Shown here in pieces: positions 1 to 7,574 of a DNA stretch of 35,564 nucleotides. Numbering within the stretch: position 1 is the stretch's first letter; each line of letters begins with the position of its first letter. Position numbers and translations under genes: made by a program. Source of the stretch: an uncultured Chryseobacterium sp. (GTDB taxonomy: Bacteria > Bacteroidota > Bacteroidia > Flavobacteriales > Weeksellaceae). The stretch covers positions 1 to 35,564 of the forward strand of contig CAJYWD010000016.1 in assembly GCA_913778505.1 (NCBI GenBank), written 5' to 3'. The notes under the pieces were generated by a model. The model made no database searches, was not told the DNA's origin, and saw only the letters and a list, made by a program, of their open reading frames with translations.

Positions 1-650
1 CTGCGACTTGGTTAATGGGCGAAAATCAGACTGTTGCTCAAAACGGAAGCGGTTATGCTTACAACAATACAAGCACCAACGCTGCCGGAAAAAATGACTG
101 GATTTTTTCTTATCCTATCTATTTGAAAAATGGCGAGTCGGTTACCGCAAAATATTACACATCAATTGGAAACGAATCTGCTGAACCGGCAATCTTGAAA
201 GTGGCTGTAGCAAGTGCGCCAGACAAAAGTAATATCACTGTAAATCTAAGCACTCAAACTGTTTCTCAACAAACTTATACAGAACATACGGTTAGTTACA
301 CTGCGACGGCAGACCAGGTTTACTATATTGGATTCGGGAATACGACTCCAAAAGTGGTGACAACAACTGCTTTGAGATTGGACAATGTCAGCTTCTCAAA
401 AAGCAATTTAGCTGTGGTTGATATCAATAAAACCAGCATCAAGACTTATCCGAATCCAGTTGTTGATGTCTTGAATATCAAGACGGATGACACAATTAAA
501 TCTGTGGAAATTTATGCAACGGACGGGAAATTAATCAAAAAAATTGAAGGCAATAATAGTAAGATCGATTTCAGAAATTATCCAAAAGGTGCTTATCTTG
601 TGAAAATTGAAACCGACAAATCCATTACAAGTCAGAAGGTTATCAAATAA
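1..650 (+). CDS. Secreted protein with C-terminal T9SS type A sorting domain (5' partial)
   Basis: The reading frame is open from nucleotide 3 at the window edge, so the first in-frame ATG (15) is probably not the true start and the N-terminus lies outside the window. About the first 130 residues resemble a beta-sandwich of the choice-of-anchor J/carbohydrate-binding type, with NDWIFSYPIYL early and ALRLDNVSFS at its end. The last ~75 residues are a type IX secretion sorting domain: TYPNPVVDVLNI, then a DGKLIKKI turn, then FRNYPKGAYLVKI and the terminal SQKVIK. By family knowledge, such proteins cross the inner membrane by Sec and are then exported or surface-attached by the Por system, which removes this domain. 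The enzymatic or adhesive part, if any, cannot be seen here. The gene ends 47 bases before the trp promoter and looks unrelated to that operon. Confidence 0.85.
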   Translation, partial: ATWLMGENQTVAQNGSGYAYNNTSTNAAGKNDWIFSYPIYLKNGESVTAKYYTSIGNESAEPAILKVAVASAPDKSNITVNLSTQTVSQQTYTEHTVSYTATADQVYYIGFGNTTPKVVTTTALRLDNVSFSKSNLAVVDINKTSIKTYPNPVVDVLNIKTDDTIKSVEIYATDGKLIKKIEGNNSKIDFRNYPKGAYLVKIETDKSITSQKVIK

Positions 651-697
651 TTATAGGATTGTTAGTTTACAATGTTAAGTTTTTTTCAAAAAAATAG

Positions 698-727
698 TTG
701 CAGAATTAAAAATCATTTCTAAATTTG
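698..727 (+). promoter_or_regulatory. Predicted trp operon promoter (TTG / TAnnTTTG)
   Basis: A TAAATTTG box at 720-727 matches the Bacteroidota -7 consensus TAnnTTTG. A TTG at 698-700 sits 19 bases upstream, within the usual spacing for the -33 element. Transcription would begin near 732-735, directly at or just before the leader peptide, as an attenuator requires. No start-site data are available. Confidence 0.55.
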
Positions 728-732
728 TCCCA

Positions 733-810
733 ATGAAACTTATGAACAACAAAAACTGGTGGTGGCTTTCAAACTCTATGTCGGGTCTGGAAGGATTATC
801 GGTGTTCTAA
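733..810 (+). CDS. trpL: trp operon leader peptide with three consecutive Trp codons
   Basis: This 25-codon ORF is too short for standard ORF calling. It contains TGG TGG TGG at 757-765 inside MNNKNWWWLS and ends with TAA at 808-810. A second in-frame ATG at 742 gives a 22-residue version. It lies between a good Bacteroidota promoter and an intrinsic terminator (841-873), with the trp structural genes following. That layout is the classical one for ribosome-mediated transcription attenuation. When charged tRNA-Trp is scarce the ribosome should stall at 757-765 and let 779-788 pair with the 5' arm of the terminator. The peptide itself probably has no function. The Trp codons and the order of elements are seen directly; the mechanism is inferred from enterobacterial trp attenuation. 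Confidence 0.88.
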   Translation: MKLMNNKNWWWLSNSMSGLEGLSVF

Positions 811-852
811 ATTGTGAACTAACTATAACTCAATCATAATAAGACTTTGACA
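779..852 (+). promoter_or_regulatory. Candidate antiterminator pairing of the trp attenuator
   Basis: Bases 779-788 (TGTCGGGTCT), inside the leader ORF 14 bases after the last Trp codon, can pair with 842-852 (AGACTTTGACA). This gives ten base pairs, two of them G-U, with one bulged U at 848. The pairing uses the 5' arm of the terminator, so the two structures exclude each other. A competing short stem, 766-771 with 788-793 (CTTTCA with TGGAAG), overlaps the Trp-codon side and could act as the 1:2 pause hairpin. Found by eye; no folding energies were computed. Confidence 0.5.
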
Positions 853-873
853 AATTTTGTTGAAGTCTTTTTT
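841..873 (+). terminator. Intrinsic terminator of the trp attenuator
   Basis: An 11-bp stem pairs 841-851 with 859-869 (two G-U pairs) around a 7-base AT loop. The downstream sequence TTTTATTTTAT gives a U-rich tail. It lies 31 bases after the leader stop codon and about 97 bases before trpE, so it would stop transcription before the structural genes. Confidence 0.8.
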
Positions 874-877
874 ATTT

Positions 878-945
878 TATGGCTTCGAGAGCCTCAGCCT
901 GACAGAGTTTAGTTTTAATAATTGTCATCCCGAGCAGAGTCGAAG
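878..945 (+). repeat. Dispersed inverted repeat (copy 1) between attenuator and trpE
   Basis: A 27-base sequence starting TATGGCTTCGAGAG at 878 recurs exactly at 10093-10119. Here its 3' partner, TGTCATCCCGAGCAGAGTC (923-941), forms an imperfect inverted repeat with it. The TGTCATCCCGA arm belongs to the same broad class of palindromic repeats found elsewhere in this window. It separates the terminator from the trpE start. Confidence 0.7.
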
Positions 946-969
946 GATTTTAGAAAAAAATTAAATCGT

Positions 970-2388
970 ATGAAATTAAATAACATAATCAATATAAAAA
1001 CCTCTGTAAAATCCAGTTTGGCAGACCTTTACACGCCGATTGGCATTTATCTCCGTCTCCGTGACCAGTTTCGGGATACGATTCTATTGGAAAGCGCGGG
1101 AAATCAGAATTCGGAAAATTCGTTTTCATTTATTGGTGTCAATGCCATTGCCGGAATCGAAATCAGAAATTATGACGAAGCTGAACTGAAATTCCCGCTG
1201 GAAAATCCTGTCAAAATTGATCTGAAAAATCAGAAATTATCAGATTTAATGCAGGAATTATCCAACTGTTTCCACTGCGAAAAACCCAGCCACGAGATTG
1301 GAAAACAGGCTCAGGGATTTTTCGGCTATACCAGTTATGATGCGATTCCGTTTTTTGAGAATATCAAATTCAAGGAACAATCCGAGGACAATAAGATTCC
1401 GTTGATGCGTTATCGCCTTTATCAATATGTCATTGCCATTAATCATCATAATGACGAAATGTTTTTGATTGAAAATAAAATCAATGGATTGAAATCAGAG
1501 CTTTCAACGATGGAAAATATCATCAACCAAAAAAATGTACCGGTTTTTCCTTTTGAAATCACTTCAGAAGAAACTTCAAATTTGAGAGATGAAGAATTTT
1601 TGGAATCGGTAGAATTTGCAAAGAAACATTGCTTCCGTGGCGATGTGTTCCAGTTGGTTCTCAGCAGAAGATTTGAGCAAAAATTCCAAGGTGACGAGTT
1701 TAATGTTTATCGGGCTTTGCGAAATATCAATCCTTCGCCTTATTTATTTTTCTTCGATTATGGCGACTATAAATTGATGGGCTCCAGTCCGGAAAGTCAG
1801 TTGATTATCAAAAACGGAAAAGCGATTATTCATCCGATTGCAGGGACTTTCAGACGAACCGGAAACATCGAAAAAGATTTGGAATCTGCAGAAGAACTTA
1901 AAAAAGACCCAAAAGAAAATGCGGAACACACGATGTTGGTCGATTTGGCAAGAAACGATTTGAGCATTCACGGGAAAAACACAACGGTTTCTAAACTGAA
2001 AGAAATTCATTTCTTTTCTCACGTCATTCATATGGTTTCCGAAGTTGTGACAGACGTCAAGGAAGACCAAAATCCTTACGAAATGATTGCTACGACATTT
2101 CCACAAGGCACTTTGAGTGGCGCACCAAAATACCGCGCCATGCAATTGATTGACGAACACGAGAAAACCTCCAGAAGTTATTATGCAGGTTGTATCGGTT
2201 TTGTAGGTTTTGACGGCAGTTGCAATCAAGCGATTATGATTCGGACTTTTTTGAGTAAAAACAACACTTTATTTTATCAAGCTGGTGCGGGAATCACTGC
2301 AAAATCTGTTGCAGAAAATGAGTTGCAGGAAGTGAATAATAAACTGAATGCACTTAAAAATGCAATAAAAAAAGCACAAAAACTATAA
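970..2388 (+). CDS. trpE: Anthranilate synthase component I
   Basis: This enzyme converts chorismate to anthranilate, the first committed step of tryptophan synthesis, using ammonia supplied by TrpG. The product is 472 residues, normal for the family. The N-terminal domain keeps the LLES motif (TILLESAG), which binds feedback tryptophan in TrpE enzymes, so product inhibition is expected. The C-terminal chorismate-binding domain shows PSPYLFFFDYGDYKLMGSSPE, HPIAGTFRRTG, the AEHTMLVDLARNDL helix and PQGTLSGAPKYRAM. I chose ATG 970 (MKLNN). The longer frame from 922 only adds residues encoded by an intergenic repeat. It is the first structural gene after the attenuator, and a 76-base gap holding a palindrome separates it from trpG. 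PabB is the alternative, but the context makes TrpE clear. Confidence 0.95.
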   Translation: MKLNNIINIKTSVKSSLADLYTPIGIYLRLRDQFRDTILLESAGNQNSENSFSFIGVNAIAGIEIRNYDEAELKFPLENPVKIDLKNQKLSDLMQELSNCFHCEKPSHEIGKQAQGFFGYTSYDAIPFFENIKFKEQSEDNKIPLMRYRLYQYVIAINHHNDEMFLIENKINGLKSELSTMENIINQKNVPVFPFEITSEETSNLRDEEFLESVEFAKKHCFRGDVFQLVLSRRFEQKFQGDEFNVYRALRNINPSPYLFFFDYGDYKLMGSSPESQLIIKNGKAIIHPIAGTFRRTGNIEKDLESAEELKKDPKENAEHTMLVDLARNDLSIHGKNTTVSKLKEIHFFSHVIHMVSEVVTDVKEDQNPYEMIATTFPQGTLSGAPKYRAMQLIDEHEKTSRSYYAGCIGFVGFDGSCNQAIMIRTFLSKNNTLFYQAGAGITAKSVAENELQEVNNKLNALKNAIKKAQKL

Positions 2389-2394
2389 CGCACT

Positions 2395-2448
2395 TTTGTC
2401 ATTCCGAAGGAATCTCAACAATGATTTAGATTCCTTCGGAATGACAAA
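2395..2448. repeat. Perfect palindromic repeat between trpE and trpG
   Basis: TGTCATTCCGAAGGAATCT at 2397-2415 is exactly inverted at 2428-2446, with two more A-T pairs outside and a 12-base loop. There is no U-tract on either side, so it is unlikely to terminate transcription. It is transcribed within the operon and would form a very stable RNA hairpin. Diverged relatives occur at 4771-4826 and 34965-35017. Confidence 0.9.
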
Positions 2449-2464
2449 CTAAAAAATATTAAAA

Positions 2465-3055
2465 ATGGATAATAACATAAAATCATCAACCAAAATCCTG
2501 GTGTTCGATAACTACGATAGTTTTACTTACAATTTAGTTCAGATTATTGAACAAATAATTGGTTCAGAAGTAGATGTCTACAGGAATGACCAAATTCCCT
2601 TGGAAGACATTGAAAAATACGACAAAATCATTCTTTCTCCAGGTCCGGGCATTCCGGAAGAAGCAGGGATTTTAATAGATGTGATCAAAAAATATGCATC
2701 AACCAAATCTATTTTCGGCGTTTGTTTGGGACAGCAAGCCATTGCCGAAGCTTTTGGTGGAAGCCTCATTAACCTTTCAGAAATCTATCACGGTGTTGCG
2801 ACCGAAGCTACTCAAACCAATGATCATCATATTTTCAAGAATTTACCCGAAGTTTTAGAAGTTGGGCGGTATCATTCTTGGGCGGTAAATCCGGACGATT
2901 TTCCTGCCGAATTAGAAATCACTAGCGTGGATAAAAACGGAATGATTATGAGTTTGAAACACAAAACTTACGATGTTCACGCAGTTCAATATCACCCGGA
3001 AAGTATCTTGACACCGGATGGGAAAAAGATTTTGGAAAACTTTTTACAAAATTAG
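2465..3055 (+). CDS. trpG: Anthranilate synthase component II (glutamine amidotransferase)
   Basis: A class I glutamine amidotransferase of 196 residues that releases ammonia from glutamine for TrpE. The family layout is intact: LVFDNYDSFTYNL near the N-terminus, the oxyanion region LSPGPGIPEEAG (57-68), nucleophile Cys87 in GVCLGQQAIAEAFGG, and His177/Glu179 in VQYHPES. Such subunits can also serve PabB in folate synthesis; whether this genome has a separate pabA cannot be seen. The stop codon is one base from the start of the next gene, which suggests tight translational coupling. Confidence 0.95.
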   Translation: MDNNIKSSTKILVFDNYDSFTYNLVQIIEQIIGSEVDVYRNDQIPLEDIEKYDKIILSPGPGIPEEAGILIDVIKKYASTKSIFGVCLGQQAIAEAFGGSLINLSEIYHGVATEATQTNDHHIFKNLPEVLEVGRYHSWAVNPDDFPAELEITSVDKNGMIMSLKHKTYDVHAVQYHPESILTPDGKKILENFLQN

Positions 3056-3056
3056 A

Positions 3057-3734
3057 ATGAAAATATTAAGCTGGAATATTGAACGAGTGAAAATCAATGA
3101 AAACAATGAATTAGATTTCATTAAAGAATTAATTTCTTCGGAAAATCCTGATGTCATTTTTCTGACGGAAACGAATTTGATTTTGGATTTCGGAGTGGAA
3201 TATTTTAGTTTCCATTCCGAAGAATTGCCCAGCTTTCATGATAATCAAACTTATAACGAAAAGGAAAATCGAGTGAGCATTTATTCAAAATATCCAATTT
3301 TTGAAATATCAGAAACTTATGATAATTACACAGCAATTTGTGGAACAGTTAATACTGAATTTGGAGAACTAACTTTGTATGGAAGCATTATAGGAAGTTT
3401 TGGCGGAAGAAATTCTTTTTTTGAAAACGATTTGAAACACCAAAAAAGCGAAATCGAAAACTTAAAAGGAAACATTTGTTTTTCTGGAGATTTCAACATT
3501 GCATTTTCGGGTTGGAGATATCCAAGCAAAAAAATAATTGAAGAAACAAAAACATTTTTTGAACGGCAAAATTTAAAAATTATCACGGAAGAAAATAAAG
3601 ATTGCGCAATTCATATCGTAATGAATAACGATTTTCTGAAACAAAAAATAGTAAAAAGCAAAATGATAAAAATTGACCGAAAAATATCCGACCACAATGC
3701 AGTAATCTGCGAAATCCTATCAGTCATCAACTAA
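3057..3734 (+). CDS. Endonuclease/exonuclease/phosphatase (EEP) family protein inside the trp operon
   Basis: A 225-residue protein with the catalytic signatures of the EEP (DNase I/AP endonuclease-like) fold: MKILSWNIE at the N-terminus (metal-site Asn), DVIFLTET (metal-ligand Glu), FSGDFNIAFSGW (GDFN) and the C-terminal ISDHNAVICEI (SDH). No signal peptide is visible, so it is probably cytoplasmic. The start at 3057 is fixed by MKILSW and lies one base after the trpG stop; the upstream in-frame ATG at 3018 would lie within trpG. trpD starts 24 bases downstream. The gene therefore sits inside the trp operon and should be co-transcribed with it, yet EEP enzymes have no known step in tryptophan synthesis. 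The substrate (nucleic acid, phospholipid or sugar phosphate) cannot be told from sequence. Confidence 0.85.
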   Translation: MKILSWNIERVKINENNELDFIKELISSENPDVIFLTETNLILDFGVEYFSFHSEELPSFHDNQTYNEKENRVSIYSKYPIFEISETYDNYTAICGTVNTEFGELTLYGSIIGSFGGRNSFFENDLKHQKSEIENLKGNICFSGDFNIAFSGWRYPSKKIIEETKTFFERQNLKIITEENKDCAIHIVMNNDFLKQKIVKSKMIKIDRKISDHNAVICEILSVIN

Positions 3735-3758
3735 CAACCGATAACCATCAACCAAAAA

Positions 3759-4763
3759 ATGAAACAAATCCTACAATATCTTTTCAATCATCAGACTTTG
3801 ACGAAAGCCGAAGCCAAAGCCATTTTGATTGAAATTTCACAAAATAAATTCAACGAAAGCGAGGTCATTTCGTTCATAACCGTTTTCCTGATGCGAACGA
3901 TTACTTTGGAAGAACTCGAAGGTTTCCGTGAAGCACTTTTGCAATTGGCAAAACCTGTCGATTTGGAAACCAAAGATTTGGTGGACATCGTCGGAACTGG
4001 TGGCGACGGAAAAAATACGTTCAACATCTCAACTTTAGCGAGTTGTATTGTTGCCGGAACAGGACAAAAAGTGGCGAAACAAGGCAATTATGGCGCATCT
4101 TCAATCTCCGGTTCGTCCAATGTTTTGGAAGAATTGGGATACCAATTCAAGGATAATTCCGAAGATTTGAAAGCCGATTTGGAAAAAGGAAACATCTGTT
4201 TTCTGCATGCACCGCTGTTTCATCCCGCTTTGAAATCCGTTGCGCCTTTCAGAAAACAGCTTGGCCTGAAGACTTTTTTCAATCTTTTGGGACCTCTGGT
4301 CAATCCTGCACGTCCAGATTTTACAATGATTGGCGTGGCAAATCTGGAAATTGCAAGAGTCTATCAATACCTGTTGCAGAAGCAGAAAAGTGAGTTTATG
4401 CTCGTTCATGCTTTGGACGGCTATGATGAAATTTCTTTGACAGGCGACACCAAAATATTTAATAAGTCAGGTGAAAAAATCTATTCTGCGGAAGATTTGA
4501 AATTCAGAAATGTGTCTGCTGAAAGTATTTTCGGAGGTAACAGCAAAGAAAACGCTGCGAAATTATTTATCCAAATTCTGGAAGGCGAAGGAACTGAAGA
4601 ACAAAATTCTGTAGTTCTTGCTAATGCTTCAATTGCTTTGGAAAATACCAGAAAATATGGAAATTATGACGATTGCTTGGCTTTAGCAAAAGATAGTTTG
4701 GAAAGTGGAAAAGCGTTGAATTGTTTGAAACAATTAATAACTAAAAATGTTAAATTAATATAA
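3759..4763 (+). CDS. trpD: Anthranilate phosphoribosyltransferase
   Basis: Transfers the phosphoribosyl group of PRPP to anthranilate, the second step of the pathway. The 334-residue length is typical. The N-terminal helical domain precedes the PRPP-binding loop VDIVGTGGDGKNTFNIST. Further on are the anthranilate-site strand KQGNYGASSISGSSNVLEELG and the FNLLGPLVNPARP and HALDGYDEISLTG segments. The start follows a 24-base gap that carries CCATCAA-like heptamer sequence. The gene is stand-alone, not fused to trpG as in enterobacteria. Confidence 0.96.
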   Translation: MKQILQYLFNHQTLTKAEAKAILIEISQNKFNESEVISFITVFLMRTITLEELEGFREALLQLAKPVDLETKDLVDIVGTGGDGKNTFNISTLASCIVAGTGQKVAKQGNYGASSISGSSNVLEELGYQFKDNSEDLKADLEKGNICFLHAPLFHPALKSVAPFRKQLGLKTFFNLLGPLVNPARPDFTMIGVANLEIARVYQYLLQKQKSEFMLVHALDGYDEISLTGDTKIFNKSGEKIYSAEDLKFRNVSAESIFGGNSKENAAKLFIQILEGEGTEEQNSVVLANASIALENTRKYGNYDDCLALAKDSLESGKALNCLKQLITKNVKLI

Positions 4764-4770
4764 AACAATA

Positions 4771-4826
4771 TTTGTCATTCTGAAAGAATCTACACAAAAT
4801 TATTTGGATTCCTACGGAATGACAAA
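4771..4826. repeat. Diverged palindromic repeat between trpD and trpC
   Basis: The arms at 4771-4790 (TTTGTCATTCTGAAAGAATC) and 4807-4826 form an inverted repeat with three mismatches. It is a diverged copy of the perfect palindrome at 2395-2448. It occupies most of the first half of the 105-base trpD-trpC gap. Confidence 0.8.
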
Positions 4827-4868
4827 AACTATCTCAAAAACTTTTGTGCCTTTTGTGGTTAAAAAATT

Positions 4869-5645
4869 ATGACAATACTCGATAAAATAATAGAACGAAA
4901 AAAACAGGAAATTGCGGAAGCAAAATCCAAAGCTTCTGTTGAACAACTGAAAGATTCAGCGTTTTTCGGAAGACCAACTTTTTCGTTGAAAGAAAGCATC
5001 AAAACAAAATCCGGAATCATTACCGAATTCAAAAGACAGTCGCCAAGCAAAGGGATTATCAATGACAAAGTTTTGCCTTTGGAAGTGGTTTCCCAATATG
5101 AAAAATTTGGAGCAAGTGCCGTTTCTATTTTGACGGATAAGGATTTTTTCGGAGGTAGTTTTGATGATGTTTTGAGGGTCAGAACTCACATCAATATTCC
5201 GATTCTGAGAAAAGATTTTATGATTGATGAATACCAATTTTACGAAGCCAAATCCATCGGAGCCGACGTTATTTTGCTGATTGCAGCTTGTCTTTCTCCA
5301 ACACAGGTTTTGGAATTTACAGAACTGGCGCATTCTCTCAATCTTGAGGTTTTATTGGAAATCCATTCCGAAGAAGAATTAAAACACATCAATAAAAATG
5401 TAGATTTTGTTGGCATTAATAACAGAAATTTAAAAGATTTCAAAGTGGATTTGCAACATTCTGTCGATTTGAAAAACCAACTGCCAAATGATATTTTGTC
5501 AGTCGCAGAAAGCGGAATTTATAACGAAGAAGATTTCAAATTCCTGAAAGAAAAGGGATTTGATGGATTTCTAATGGGCGAATATTTTATGAAGAATGAA
5601 AACCCGGGAGAGAAATTCGGAACGTTTGTAAAAAGTACAAAGTAA
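4869..5645 (+). CDS. trpC: Indole-3-glycerol-phosphate synthase
   Basis: A (beta/alpha)8-barrel of 258 residues that closes the indole ring, converting CdRP to indole-3-glycerol phosphate. Family signatures are ITEFKRQSPSKG (catalytic Lys), SVSILTD-type strand AVSILTDKDFFGGS, ILRKDFMIDEYQFYEAKSIGAD (second catalytic Lys), VGINNRNLKDF, SVAESGIY and DGFLMGEYFM. It is monofunctional, separate from trpF. The stop codon overlaps the trpF start by one base (TAATG), implying coupled translation. Confidence 0.96.
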   Translation: MTILDKIIERKKQEIAEAKSKASVEQLKDSAFFGRPTFSLKESIKTKSGIITEFKRQSPSKGIINDKVLPLEVVSQYEKFGASAVSILTDKDFFGGSFDDVLRVRTHINIPILRKDFMIDEYQFYEAKSIGADVILLIAACLSPTQVLEFTELAHSLNLEVLLEIHSEEELKHINKNVDFVGINNRNLKDFKVDLQHSVDLKNQLPNDILSVAESGIYNEEDFKFLKEKGFDGFLMGEYFMKNENPGEKFGTFVKSTK

Positions 5646-6313
5646 TGAGTACGGATAACCAACAACTATCAAGCAGCAACTATCAACTAAAAGTTTGCGG
5701 ATTAACAAAGCTTCACCAAATCAAGGAATTGATTGATTTGAAAGTTGATTTTCTAGGATTTATATTTTATGATAAGTCGCCGAGATATGTTCTGAATCAT
5801 TTAAGTTTGGAGCAAATTTCAGACATTAATCATCAGGGGAAAGTTGGTGTTTTCGTGAATGAAGATTTAGAAAAAATCGTTGAGATTGCAGAAAAAGCAA
5901 AACTGAATTTCATCCAGCTTCACGGCGATGAAACGGAAGAATTTATTTCAGAATTAAGTCAAAAATTAAATCCAAAAATTGGAGTTATAAAAGTCATTAG
6001 AATTGGAAATCAAACGCCAGATGAATTACAAAAAACCATCAACCATCAACCATCAACCATCAACTATTTCCTATTCGATACAGATTCCAAGGCATTTGGC
6101 GGCACTGGAAAAACCTTTAATTGGAACATTTTAAACGACATTGAAATCCCAAATCCTTATTTTTTAAGTGGCGGAATTTCATTTGAAAATCTCCATCAAC
6201 TATCAACCATCAACCATCAACCAATCGTTCTTGATATCAATTCAAAATTTGAAATTGAGCCTGGAAATAAAGATTTAGAAAAAATAAATGAATTTATCAA
6301 TTGTACAAAGTAA
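5645..6313 (+). CDS. trpF: Phosphoribosylanthranilate isomerase, with heptamer-repeat insertions
   Basis: Catalyses the Amadori rearrangement of PRA to CdRP in a 222-residue (beta/alpha)8-barrel. Visible signatures are LKVCGLT (catalytic Cys), FLGFIFYDKSPRYV, FIQLHGDE, FLFDTDSKAFGGTGKTFNW (catalytic Asp) and FLSGGISFEN, then VLDINSKFEIEPGNKD. Three stretches do not look like normal TrpF: an N-terminal extension (MSTDNQQLSSSNYQ) before LKVCG, the segment TINHQPSTINY before the FLFD strand, and LSTINHQP before VLDINS. All three are encoded by ATCAACC-type heptamer repeats or close derivatives. They fall at the terminus and in loop positions, and the catalytic motifs are intact, so the enzyme is probably functional. 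Confidence 0.93.
   Translation: MSTDNQQLSSSNYQLKVCGLTKLHQIKELIDLKVDFLGFIFYDKSPRYVLNHLSLEQISDINHQGKVGVFVNEDLEKIVEIAEKAKLNFIQLHGDETEEFISELSQKLNPKIGVIKVIRIGNQTPDELQKTINHQPSTINYFLFDTDSKAFGGTGKTFNWNILNDIEIPNPYFLSGGISFENLHQLSTINHQPIVLDINSKFEIEPGNKDLEKINEFINCTK
6035..6062 (+). repeat. Four tandem ACCATCA heptamers inside trpF
   Basis: ACCATCA occurs four times exactly at 6035-6062 and continues as ACTATTT. Because 7 is not a multiple of 3, three units encode a 7-residue period (TINHQPS) and no frame on this strand has a stop. Gain or loss of one unit would shift the trpF frame. Confidence 0.9.
6192..6223 (+). repeat. Second heptamer tract inside trpF
   Basis: Consecutive heptamers TCCATCA, ACTATCA, ACCATCA, ACCATCA and a partial ACCA lie at 6192-6223. 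They encode HQLSTINHQP between the GGISFEN helix and the VLDINS strand. This is the same unit as at 6035-6062. Confidence 0.85.
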
Positions 6314-6324
6314 AAAAGTAGTTT

Positions 6325-6360
6325 GTAAAATGTATTTTAATTCAAATTGATACATTTTAC
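6325..6360. repeat. Inverted repeat between trpF and trpB
   Basis: GTAAAATGTAT at 6325-6335 is perfectly inverted at 6350-6360 (ATACATTTTAC). The 78-base gap contains little else. The same arm core, GTAAAATGTA, recurs as an inverted pair in the trpB-trpA gap (7575-7630). Confidence 0.85.
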
Positions 6361-6391
6361 CTTTTACATAAAACATTAATATAAGAAAAAT

Positions 6392-7570
6392 ATGAACTAC
6401 CAAAACCCAGATAAAAACGGTTATTACGGTGATTTCGGAGGCGCTTTCGTTCCTGAAATGTTGTATCCCAACGTTGCCGAATTACAGGAAAAATACATCC
6501 AAATCATCGAGTCCGAAGAATTTCAGAATGAATTTCAGGATTTGTTGAAGAACTATGTCGGGCGCGCTACTCCACTCTATTTTGCTAAGAATCTAAGCGA
6601 AAAATATCAGACTCAAATCTATCTAAAAAGAGAAGATTTGAATCACACTGGAGCTCACAAAATCAATAACGCATTGGGACAGGCATTGCTGGCTAAAAAA
6701 TTAGGAAAACACAGAATCATTGCCGAAACAGGAGCGGGACAACACGGCGTTGCAACAGCAACAGCCTGCGCTTTGCTTGGTTTGGAATGTATTGTTTATA
6801 TGGGCGAAATCGACATCCAAAGACAAGCACCCAACGTTGCCCGAATGAAAATGCTGGGCGCAACAGTAATTCCTGCAACATCAGGTTCCAAAACTTTGAA
6901 AGACGCTGTGAACGAAGCTCTCAGAGACTGGATCAACAATCCTTCCACCACGCATTATATTATCGGAAGTGTGGTTGGACCGCATCCGTTTCCGGATTTG
7001 GTAGCAAGATTTCAAAGTGTGATTTCAAAGGAAATCAAAGAACAACTGAACGAAAAAATCGGAAGAGAAAATCCGGATTATGTCATTGCGTGCGTGGGTG
7101 GCGGTAGTAATGCGGCCGGGACTTTTTATCATTTTGTCAACGAGGACAATGTGAAAATCATTGCAGCGGAAGCTGGCGGTTTAGGCGTAGATTCAGGTAA
7201 ATCTGCAGCAACCACTTTTCTTGGGACTTTAGGAATTTTGCACGGAAGTCAAAGTCTGGTGATGCAGACCGAAGACGGACAAGTTATTGAGCCGCATTCT
7301 ATTTCTGCAGGTTTGGATTATCCGGGAATTGGACCGATGCACGCCAATCTTTTTAGGTCAAATCGGGCAGAATTTTTCAGTATCAATGATGATGAAGCTT
7401 TGAAATGTGCCTTCGAACTGACAAAAATCGAAGGTATAATTCCGGCTTTGGAAAGCGCACACGCTTTGGCTGTTCTGGACAAAAAGAAATTCGAGAAAGA
7501 CGATGTGGTTGTGATTTGCCTTTCCGGTCGTGGCGATAAGGATATGGAAACGTATTTGAAACATCTTTAA
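6392..7570 (+). CDS. trpB: Tryptophan synthase beta chain
   Basis: The PLP-dependent subunit that condenses indole with serine. It is 392 residues, standard for the TrpB1 type. Seen are the N-terminal [14 protein letters not shown], the PLP lysine at residue 90 in [43 protein letters not shown], the phosphate-binding glycine loop [12 protein letters not shown], and [10 protein letters not shown] near the C-terminus. It works as an alpha2beta2 complex with TrpA, encoded immediately downstream. The flanking gaps (78 and 86 bases) both hold GTAAAATGTA inverted repeats. Confidence 0.97.
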   Translation: MNYQNPDKNGYYGDFGGAFVPEMLYPNVAELQEKYIQIIESEEFQNEFQDLLKNYVGRATPLYFAKNLSEKYQTQIYLKREDLNHTGAHKINNALGQALLAKKLGKHRIIAETGAGQHGVATATACALLGLECIVYMGEIDIQRQAPNVARMKMLGATVIPATSGSKTLKDAVNEALRDWINNPSTTHYIIGSVVGPHPFPDLVARFQSVISKEIKEQLNEKIGRENPDYVIACVGGGSNAAGTFYHFVNEDNVKIIAAEAGGLGVDSGKSAATTFLGTLGILHGSQSLVMQTEDGQVIEPHSISAGLDYPGIGPMHANLFRSNRAEFFSINDDEALKCAFELTKIEGIIPALESAHALAVLDKKKFEKDDVVVICLSGRGDKDMETYLKHL

Positions 7571-7574
7571 ATCT

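Noticed and set aside
721-857. Nine-base complementarity of 721-729 with 849-857 as the antiterminator
   Set aside because: 721-729 overlaps the predicted -7 box and would lie upstream of the transcript start, so it would not be in the RNA.
922-969. ATG at 922 as the trpE start, adding 16 residues
   Set aside because: The extra residues (MSSRAESKDF...) are encoded by a TGTCATCCCGAGCAGAGTC intergenic repeat; the family-like N-terminus starts at 970.
1744-2229. 161-codon antisense ORF inside trpE
   Set aside because: Overlaps a clearly conserved coding region and has no recognisable domain; a shadow frame.
2395-2448. Transcription terminator between trpE and trpG
   Set aside because: The palindrome has no U-tract on the + strand and lies inside an operon; related copies act as dispersed repeats.
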